Positions 1 through 5,071 of a stretch of 6,165 bases of DNA are shown piece by piece. The stretch is taken from NCBI GenBank assembly GCA_012511915.1, contig JAAZFB010000026.1, positions 1 through 6,165 on the forward strand, in the 5' to 3' direction. The stretch's first letter is position 1; each line of letters starts with the position of its first letter. Below the pieces are notes generated by a model. That model ran no database searches. It was given only the letters and a program-made list of their open reading frames with translations, and was not told the DNA's origin. A program made the translations under genes and the position numbers. Source of the DNA: Clostridiaceae bacterium. Lineage in GTDB: Bacteria > Bacillota > Clostridia > Monoglobales > Firm-18.

Positions 1-2
1 AC

Positions 3-371
3 TTAGGTTTATTCACAGATGCTTCCGGTAAAATACCGGAGCGAGTGAAACAAAGGGCATTGGAGTTTATGAAAATCGGTAACTATACCGAAATCATGAA
101 TATAAACCTACTTCAAATTCAAGCGGCACAAAGGGAAAATGTGTTTTTTGAAAATGGCATTTTACCCGAACTTTCCCCCTTTGATGATGATGAGATACAT
201 TATGAGGAACATTTGAGATATATTCTTCAAATGAATTTCCAAATTTTAAAGCTCAAAAAGCCTGAATATGCAAAGGCCTTAGAAATGCACGCCGCACAAC
301 ATGAAGAACGCAAAATGCAAAAGCAGATGGCAGAGCAACAGCAAATGATGGGCGGTGGAATGATGGGTTAG
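3..371 (+). CDS. Portal protein, C-terminal part (5' end outside window)
   Basis: The reading frame is open from the first bases of the window, so the gene starts upstream; a GTG at 45 is an internal valine codon, not a start. The visible 122 residues look like the C-terminal region of a phage portal protein, the dodecameric ring at the head vertex through which DNA is packaged. They contain an alpha-helical stretch (ERVKQRALEFMKIGNY), an acidic segment followed by DDDEIHYEEHLRYIL, which resembles the D-x-E-x-H-x-E-H pattern common near portal C-termini, and a terminal Met/Gln/Gly-rich tail (QQQMMGGGMMG). Its place directly before a scaffold gene and a capsid gene fits. The frame meets TAG at 369-371; reading through it would add only Gln-Leu (if Gln is inserted) before TGA at 375-377. 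The family is assigned from motif pattern and gene order, without the catalogue-defining N-terminal core being visible. Confidence 0.8.
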   Translation, partial: LGLFTDASGKIPERVKQRALEFMKIGNYTEIMNINLLQIQAAQRENVFFENGILPELSPFDDDEIHYEEHLRYILQMNFQILKLKKPEYAKALEMHAAQHEERKMQKQMAEQQQMMGGGMMG

Positions 372-406
372 TTATGAAATTTATAGATTATATGTTTATT
401 TAAACG

Positions 407-413
407 AAAGGAG
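407..413 (+). promoter_or_regulatory. Strong ribosome binding site of the scaffold gene
   Basis: AAAGGAG lies nine bases before the ATG at 423 and fixes that start. It is a canonical SD sequence, which argues for a host that uses SD-led initiation, such as Bacillota, rather than Bacteroidota. Confidence 0.8.
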
Positions 414-422
414 CAATTAAAA

Positions 423-1355
423 ATGGCTGATAACCAACTTCAAACTTTTAATGATGCGAGTGTGGCAACTGAAAACTTATTTGATGAGGGGGAGCAATTA
501 TCAATTGAGGGTATTGAAAATTTGGAGCAGGATACTGAGGAAACGCCGGTTGAAGAAACTCCTGCTACTGAAAATACAGACCCTGCTACCGAAAATGTAG
601 ACCCTGTTACTGAAAACGCTGTGCAAACGGCAGAGATAGCGGCTCAAACTGCTAATGAAAAAGACCAACAGTTACAGCAGGTTCTTGGGGAACTATCGAC
701 ACTTAAAGAGCAGAACGAAACCCTGCAACAGACCATTTCTCAAATGAGTGACCAACAGAAAGAGAACTTGATTGAAGAAGTCATGCCGGTACTCGATATT
801 AGTAATTTGGCATTTGACGATGAAGAAACCATTCAAGCTAAACAGGTTGAATTTGCCAATAAAATGGCTGAATATGTTAAGGGTAACATGATGAAAGAAT
901 TAGAGCCTTTTGTCGCACAGGCAAAAGAGGGTATGTACGAAAAGGAAAAGTCAGAAGTGTTGACTGCTTTGGCTACGATACCCGAACTTGAAGGAATTGA
1001 GGGAATGCTCCCTCAGCTTGACAAAATCATTACAAATAACAAAGCTTTATCTTCCCCCGATGTTCCTATCGAGGAAAAATACATTACAGCTTATGCGATT
1101 GCAAAAGGTGTAAACAGTATGAATACTCCCGAAAAGGAGCTTTCAGCGGATGAACTCATGGAGCTTTACGAGAGTAATACAGATTTTCAAGAGTTACTTG
1201 AAAAGAAAAGACTTGAACAGGTTCAAGGTAGTCAGCAAGTGCCACCATTTTCTGCAAGTAGCGGTGCGGTCAATGCGGCACTCAATATAAAAGAAAAACC
1301 AAAAACATTTGAGGAAGCTTCAAAGCGTACTCGTGAAATGTTTGGAGCAAACTAA
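423..1355 (+). CDS. Scaffolding / capsid assembly protein
   Basis: This 310-residue, strongly acidic, Glu/Gln-rich protein lies between portal and major capsid genes, the usual place for the internal scaffold that guides procapsid assembly and is then lost. Residues 1-40 are acidic and probably disordered. Residues about 47-67 hold three degenerate seven-residue repeats (PATENTD, PATENVD, PVTENAV). Residues about 78-115 are a probable coiled coil (KDQQLQQVLGELSTLKEQNE). The middle (about 116-240) looks alpha-helical, with segments such as FANKMAEYVKGNMMKELEPF. The end is short and basic (KTFEEASKRTREMFGAN), like the capsid-binding C-termini of many scaffolds. The ATG at 423 has a strong SD. 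Twenty bases separate its TAA from the capsid ATG. It has about two dozen Gln codons, roughly half CAA and half CAG, and no TAG, which matters for interpreting the capsid amber. The role is inferred from position and composition; scaffolds diverge too fast for a firmer family call. Confidence 0.8.
   Translation: MADNQLQTFNDASVATENLFDEGEQLSIEGIENLEQDTEETPVEETPATENTDPATENVDPVTENAVQTAEIAAQTANEKDQQLQQVLGELSTLKEQNETLQQTISQMSDQQKENLIEEVMPVLDISNLAFDDEETIQAKQVEFANKMAEYVKGNMMKELEPFVAQAKEGMYEKEKSEVLTALATIPELEGIEGMLPQLDKIITNNKALSSPDVPIEEKYITAYAIAKGVNSMNTPEKELSADELMELYESNTDFQELLEKKRLEQVQGSQQVPPFSASSGAVNAALNIKEKPKTFEEASKRTREMFGAN
561..623 (+). repeat. Three tandem 21-bp repeats within the scaffold gene
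   Basis: Three consecutive 21-bp units start at 561, 582 and 603. Each begins CCTGCTAC or CCTGTTAC followed by YGAAAA, and they encode PATENTD, PATENVD and PVTENAV. The third unit is the most diverged. The unit length is a multiple of three, so copy-number change would keep the frame. They lie in the acidic, probably disordered N-terminal region. Confidence 0.8.
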
Positions 1356-1361
1356 AATTTT

Positions 1362-1369
1362 AAGGAGAT
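1362..1369 (+). promoter_or_regulatory. Strong ribosome binding site of the major capsid gene
   Basis: AAGGAGAT lies six bases before the ATG at 1376. It is the closest match to the canonical SD in the window, as expected for the most abundant virion protein. Confidence 0.85.
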
Positions 1370-1375
1370 GAAATT

Positions 1376-2548
1376 ATGCAAAATCTAATTACATTTGAAA
1401 AGGCATTAAAGGAAAACTATTTACCCGTATGGCGTAACCAATTGGGCGTTGAGCCGTCTGCTCTGCTCAGTAAGGTTAAAAAGGTTCCCTTGAAGTCAGA
1501 TAAAATCGTATCGAGCGCGCCCATTGGACTTTCGGGCGGTTTTGGCTTCGGAGCTGAAGGTCAGGCTACACCTGCCGCAGGTGGCGTGAGGTTCGAGAGA
1601 TTTGAAACCAATTCAAAGGATATGTATGTAAACATTGCATTTTCCGCAAAAGCCGTTAGGCTTACTGGTTCGGGCGGCGCAATGGCTAATGCACTTGACA
1701 CCGAGGTAAAGGGCGCATACGAAACGGCAAAATGGAACGTTGGGCGTGCATTGTTTGGAAACGGAACAGGTGTTCTTACTACCATTTCTGCTCTTGCAGT
1801 GGCAGGGAAAACCATTACCGTTGCAGATACTACATACCTAAAAGAAGGGTTGATTATCGACATCTATGAAACAGGGGAAACAACTCCTGTGACCGGCGGT
1901 GCAGGAAGAAGAATTGTATCCGTTGATAGAGCCAATAAAACTATAACCGTAAGCGGTGACGATTCAACTTATGATGCAGGTTTTATTACGGTTCAGAACT
2001 CTTACAACAGAGAAATCACAGGTCTTGGTGCGATTTTCGACAATAACATTACTAAATTGTATGGTATCACTAAAGCAACAAATCCTTTCTAGAACCCCAT
2101 TTCTGTGGATGCAGGAAGCGACATTGACGATGGTACTATCACAAGCGCATTAAGACGTGCGAAAAATGAAAAGAATAGTAATGTTGATATGTTGCTTTGC
2201 GGTGATGACGCTTATGACAACTATGTAAATTACCTTCGTGTCAACAACATTCGTGTTGAAGAAATGAGCAAAACTAATACCGGCGGCTTTAAGGCTATCA
2301 AGTTTATCTTTGGTAACAAAGAAGTTGACATTGTTAACGAAAGCTTTGTTCCTTCCAAAGAAATGTGGGGAATTGAAGGTTCGGCTATGGAACTCCATCA
2401 ACAGGAGTGGAACTTTGCAGACCTTCAAGGTGGTGGTATTTTCAACCTTATGGAAAATCAGTCCGTTTATCGTGCATTACTCGTTAACTTTGGCGATTTA
2501 CTTTGCACGAACCCCGGCGGCTGTGTTCGTATTTTTAATTGTGCATAA
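1376..2548 (+). CDS. Major capsid protein, interrupted by an in-frame TAG (probable readthrough or recoding)
   Basis: Read through the TAG at 2090-2092, this frame gives a 390-residue protein with the look of the HK97-fold major capsid proteins of Bacillota phages. The N-terminus (LITFEKALKENYLPVWRNQL) is a typical N-arm/first helix. A Gly-rich segment (APIGLSGGFGFGAEGQATP, about 49-67) leads to the E-loop-like strands. KDMYVNIAFSAKAVRL (about 82-97) and the helix DTEVKGAYETAKWNVGRALFGNGTG (about 108-132) match the spine region. Residues about 138-208 are a beta-rich insertion (KTITVADTTYLKEGLIIDIYE, then RRIVSVDRANKTITV, ending ITVQNSYNREITGLGAIF). The downstream 151 residues (NPISVDAGSDIDDGTITSAL onward) form the A-domain-like C-terminal part, including DMLLCGDDAYDNYVNYL and a final ALLVNFGDLLCTNPGG strand. 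Codon 239 is TAG. Stopping there leaves 238 residues without the C-terminal domain. Both halves share one frame with no gap. No SD precedes GTG 2105, so separate initiation of the second half is unlikely. If the TAG is a true stop, the gene is a pseudogene. Confidence 0.85.
2090..2092 (+). other. In-frame amber codon (TAG) within the major capsid gene
   Basis: The context is TTC TAG AAC (Phe-amber-Asn) at codon 239 of 390. The codon is one base from CAG (Gln), AAG (Lys), GAG (Glu), TGG (Trp), TTG (Leu), TCG (Ser) and Tyr codons. Known routes for decoding UAG are a phage or host suppressor tRNA, genetic code 15 (TAG as Gln, seen in some gut phages), pyrrolysine, or low-level natural readthrough. 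The base after the codon is A; a 3' purine is known to help amber suppression. Which route applies, if any, cannot be decided from this window. Confidence 0.8.
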
Positions 2549-2568
2549 CTACTTTTGATTGTCAGTTT

Positions 2569-2601
2569 CTTGTGCGGTAGTTTACCTCCCTGCCGCACAA
2601 G
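2569..2601 (+). other. Hairpin in the capsid-connector intergenic gap
   Basis: Two 12-base arms (CTTGTGCGGTAG at 2569-2580 and CTGCCGCACAAG at 2590-2601) pair, with one T-G wobble, around a nine-base loop (TTTACCTCC). The outer nine pairs are perfect. It lies 20 bases after the capsid stop and 42 before the next start, in the longest gap of the window. No T-run follows on either strand, so it is not a standard intrinsic terminator. It could be a partial terminator, an RNA-processing site, or a structure that stabilises the upstream capsid mRNA. The loop contains ACCTCC, identical to the core anti-SD sequence of 16S rRNA; whether that matters is speculative. Confidence 0.6.
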
Positions 2602-2631
2602 ACTTTGGCACTTGCTGAACAAATAAAAATT

Positions 2632-2639
2632 GGTGGTGA
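2632..2639 (+). promoter_or_regulatory. Ribosome binding site deciding the ATG 2644 start
   Basis: GGTGGTGA lies four bases before the ATG at 2644. The longer alternative from TTG 2605 has no SD and would begin just after the hairpin, so ATG 2644 is preferred. Confidence 0.7.
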
Positions 2640-2643
2640 CGAA

Positions 2644-2979
2644 ATGACTATTTTGGAAATCTTTGAAAAAGTGAATTTACAAGTACCCTTGGAGCAAAGG
2701 CGATTCTTCAATTACTTTAATGATAGTGTGATTGAACTTTCTTCGCTCTATCCGGACTTTCTTTTTCAAGATAACGCCGAGTTTACACCAATCAACACAT
2801 TATCTGATGAAAATATTGTACTTCCGCTATATACAGGTGCAATTATAGATAATATCTTGTTTTTATCAGGGCAGGACGAAACATACAAGGGTGAATTCAT
2901 TAGAAAATCAAAATCTGCTTATCTGAAATATTGGAATGATAACGCAAAGGGCAGAAAAATGAAGCGAATGGGGTGGTAA
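2644..2979 (+). CDS. Small head-tail connector / adaptor-like protein
   Basis: This 111-residue protein follows the capsid gene and precedes a second connector-like gene. Proteins of this size in this place usually form the ring that attaches below the portal after packaging. It looks mostly alpha-helical: helix 1 (MTILEIFEKVNLQVP), helix 2 (RRFFNYFNDSVIELSSLYP), a short linker with FLFQDNAEFTPINTLSDENIVLP, helix 3 (YTGAIIDNILFLSGQDE) and a last helix (YKGEFIRKSKSAYLKYWNDNAKG) with a basic end (RKMKRMGW). That arrangement of helices with a middle strand-like segment resembles gp6-like adaptor folds. The start at 2644 is chosen for its SD; a TTG 13 codons upstream (2605) is the alternative. 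Its TAA is one base before the next ATG. No diagnostic motif is visible, so the role rests on size, position and predicted helices. Confidence 0.65.
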   Translation: MTILEIFEKVNLQVPLEQRRFFNYFNDSVIELSSLYPDFLFQDNAEFTPINTLSDENIVLPLYTGAIIDNILFLSGQDETYKGEFIRKSKSAYLKYWNDNAKGRKMKRMGW

Positions 2980-2980
2980 T

Positions 2981-3592
2981 ATGTTTGATAGTAAAATTTC
3001 TGTTAGCAGCTTGATAGAGGATTTAAAAACTGAAATTGATGTTGCACTTCCAATATCAAATAAAACATATGTCACTTGGCTTAATGGCTTGGAACAGCTT
3101 TTATACAGTGAGTTCATAAGGGAGCATGGGAAAATCATTATAACCAGTCCGATAAGTAACCCTATTGACATAGACAGTGTAATTGTTCCGGCAAATGAAA
3201 GCCCTATACGATTTGAGGATGTTTATACGGTTTTTGCTGATGAAATACAGCTTATTAAATCGACTACCGTAAGCGGTATTATCTTTCCGAACACTTACTA
3301 CAAACAAGGTACTGATATTGGATACAACGTTCCCTCTACTCCTGCGAAGCTGACGATTGTTTATTTTGTTAAACCGGCTATTAAAACAGTTAGCGAATCG
3401 GACGTAATTGGAACTGGCAATTTAATGTTACCACTTGAATTTATTGACCTTATGAAATCAAAATTACGAGGGGAAGCGTATAAACTTGCCAATGAAGATA
3501 GTTTGGCGGCAAAATGGATAAATGATTATAATGTGTTACTGGAAAACTTTAAGGCTTGGATTTCAAGCCGACAAGCTCAGTTTGGAATGTGA
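2981..3592 (+). CDS. Probable head-tail adaptor / connector protein
   Basis: This 203-residue protein begins one base after the previous stop, with GGGGTGG (2970-2976) as SD, so translation is probably coupled. The N-terminus is helical (SSLIEDLKTEIDVALPISNKT, then WLNGLEQLLYSEFIRE). The middle (about 48-130) is beta-rich, with IIITSPISNPIDIDSVIVP, FEDVYTVFADEIQLIKS and LTIVYFVKPAI. The C-terminus is helical (LPLEFIDLMKSKLRGEAYKLANED, then LAAKWINDYNVLLENFKAWISSRQ). Helix ends around a beta-rich middle recall proteins that join portal and short tail (T7 gp11-like or P22 gp4-like gatekeepers); this comparison is by layout only. Its TGA stop is fused to the SD of the next gene (TGAGGTG at 3590-3596). 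It could instead be a head-completion protein of another class. Confidence 0.6.
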   Translation: MFDSKISVSSLIEDLKTEIDVALPISNKTYVTWLNGLEQLLYSEFIREHGKIIITSPISNPIDIDSVIVPANESPIRFEDVYTVFADEIQLIKSTTVSGIIFPNTYYKQGTDIGYNVPSTPAKLTIVYFVKPAIKTVSESDVIGTGNLMLPLEFIDLMKSKLRGEAYKLANEDSLAAKWINDYNVLLENFKAWISSRQAQFGM

Positions 3593-3596
3593 GGTG
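3591..3596 (+). promoter_or_regulatory. Ribosome binding site overlapping the upstream stop codon
   Basis: GAGGTG overlaps the TGA at 3590-3592 and lies five bases before ATG 3602. The overlap favours re-initiation by ribosomes ending on the upstream gene. Confidence 0.7.
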
Positions 3597-3601
3597 TCCT
3601 T

Positions 3602-5071
3602 ATGGCTAAAAAAAAGAATGATTCACTTACATATATGCAATTACCTTTGCCGCAAGGACAAAAGGCTTACAAGCTGACTAAGGTTAATTGGAGCGGCCTT
3701 AATAAAAGGCAGACTATGGATACAGGGGTATTATCTATGGAGAATAATATTTCAACTGATGAAACTCCGTATTTGATACCCTCACAAAAAAGACTTGTGT
3801 ATAAGAGCGGTTATACAAATCCAATCAGTATTTTTGGGTTTGATAATTTTTTACTCGTTGTGTATAGGAGCGGTACTCAAATAAAAATTGATTATATCAA
3901 ATCGAATGGAACTACCTATACGGGTACATTAAAGTCAAGTGGAGCGACTTCTGCCGATGAATATCAAAGATGTATTGTAAAGTTTAATGTTTATGATACG
4001 CCAACTGACCCTGTGTCGGGCGAATTTGTAAAAAAACTTTTAATATTCCCCGATAAGAAATCAATGGACTTTGAAATAAATAGTAACTTCACACCTGCTG
4101 ATATGGATGTGGGAATAAATCAAGTTCCGGATTTAAAATATGCTACGGTGCATTTGTCAAGGTTGTTTGGTGTAGACGATGACAGAGTATATGCGAGTGG
4201 GTTTAATGATTATACCAACTGGAATTTAGATACTACCCAAGAATATAACGTGAACAATGCATGGGTTTCACCTGCGCAAGCTAACACGAAAGCAAATAGC
4301 AGTTTTACCGGTATTACAACTTTCATGAATCATGTTATCTGCTTTAAGGAAAACTTCATGCATGAGATTTATAACAATAAAAACCCTTTCAGGTTGCAAG
4401 ATATTTTTGCCGAAGGTTGTATTGATAACCGAAGCATACAAGATGTAGACGGTCGCTTGATATTTACCGACAGGGATAACGTCAAGGTTTACACAGGAGC
4501 AAATCCACGCATTATTGGCTACAACTTAAATGTTGGTGAATTTTACAACGCTGTTAGTGGTACGGACAATCGGAAGTATTATCTATATTGTGAAACCGAT
4601 AAAAGCGCACATAATTTATTTGTATATGATACTTTAATTGACCAATGGGCAGAAGAAAGCATAGATTTTGAAGTCTTAGGATTTGCGCATAATCAAAATG
4701 GAATGTACTTACTTGGAAAAGACGGAAATGTATATAGAGTGGATAGCGGTAACTATAATCAAAGTTGGCGGCTTGAAACGGACTTTTTCACAGGTAAAAC
4801 GATTGATATTAAACATATCAAAAAAATTCAGCTATTGGCACAGATTCCGAATGGTAGCGATTTGGATATATATGTTCTTTATGACGATGAGCAGTGGAGT
4901 TTAAATTCCCATAGAGTGTATTCGGGAAGCGGTGGCGGTCAAGTTCCTATAAGAATTGTACCACGCCAAACGGCAAGCTACGGCTTTAAGTTACACATTA
5001 GAGGGCATGGATATGTAAAGCTGTATGGACTTGAAGTGTTTGTAACAAATGGCGGTGATTTATATGTCTGA
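3602..5071 (+). CDS. Beta-propeller-like tail protein (P22 gp10 / T7 gp12-like stabilisation or nozzle protein)
   Basis: This 489-residue, beta-rich protein probably forms the tail hub or nozzle under the connector. Near the N-terminus, WSGLNKRQTMDTGVLSMENN (about 30-49) is followed by ISTDETPYLIPSQKRL, a start typical of phage propeller proteins of this type. Residues 187-207 read RLFGVDDDRVYASGFNDYTNW, a very characteristic blade of the family. Residues about 236-263 (FTGITTFMNHVICFKENFMHEIYN) and 284-306 (GRLIFTDRDNVKVYTGANPRIIG) look like further blades, followed by KYYLYCETD and LFVYDTLIDQWAEES. The last 100 residues are a separate beta domain (IKKIQLLAQIPNGSDLDIYVLYDDEQW, ending HGYVKLYGLEVFVTNGGDLYV). 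The ATG has a good SD. The end overlaps the fibre gene by eight bases. The structural class is fairly secure; the equation with P22 gp10 or T7 gp12 is by analogy. Confidence 0.7.
   Translation: MAKKKNDSLTYMQLPLPQGQKAYKLTKVNWSGLNKRQTMDTGVLSMENNISTDETPYLIPSQKRLVYKSGYTNPISIFGFDNFLLVVYRSGTQIKIDYIKSNGTTYTGTLKSSGATSADEYQRCIVKFNVYDTPTDPVSGEFVKKLLIFPDKKSMDFEINSNFTPADMDVGINQVPDLKYATVHLSRLFGVDDDRVYASGFNDYTNWNLDTTQEYNVNNAWVSPAQANTKANSSFTGITTFMNHVICFKENFMHEIYNNKNPFRLQDIFAEGCIDNRSIQDVDGRLIFTDRDNVKVYTGANPRIIGYNLNVGEFYNAVSGTDNRKYYLYCETDKSAHNLFVYDTLIDQWAEESIDFEVLGFAHNQNGMYLLGKDGNVYRVDSGNYNQSWRLETDFFTGKTIDIKHIKKIQLLAQIPNGSDLDIYVLYDDEQWSLNSHRVYSGSGGGQVPIRIVPRQTASYGFKLHIRGHGYVKLYGLEVFVTNGGDLYV
5051..5058 (+). 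promoter_or_regulatory. Ribosome binding site of the tail fibre gene inside the upstream gene
   Basis: GGCGGTGA lies within the last codons of the propeller gene and five bases before ATG 5064. It sets the start of the overlapping fibre gene (overlap 5064-5071) and suggests coupled translation. Confidence 0.7.

Noticed and set aside
24..40. Small inverted repeat (CCGGTA / TACCGG with a three-base loop)
   Set aside because: It lies within the portal coding sequence, is short, has no T-run, and is plausible by chance.
374..403. Nine-codon open frame (ATG to TAA) in the portal-scaffold gap
   Set aside because: It has no SD of its own, is very short, and its sequence gives no protein-like pattern. 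The gap is better read as a leader with the SD of the scaffold gene.
378..406. AT-rich stretch that might be a promoter before the scaffold gene
   Set aside because: A TATA-like string is present but no convincing -35 element at proper spacing; such strings are frequent in AT-rich DNA.
1561..1863. Open frame on the minus strand inside the capsid gene, and similar ones at 2150-2428, 2908-3171 and 3101-3307
   Set aside because: They lie opposite well-supported + strand genes, lack ribosome binding sites, and encode no recognisable protein features.
2090..2104. Intron or insertion at the capsid interruption
   Set aside because: The protein reads on directly from NPF to NPIS without extra sequence; only one codon is anomalous.
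1956..2153. Open frame overlapping the amber site, raising the idea of frameshifting round it
   Set aside because: Capsid coding is in the same frame before and after the TAG, so bypass would need two compensating shifts. The alternative frame encodes low-complexity, unfamiliar sequence.
2105..2548. Downstream capsid half as a separate gene starting at GTG 2105
   Set aside because: No SD-like sequence lies in the bases before it, and the product lacks the N-arm and spine needed for a capsid protein by itself.
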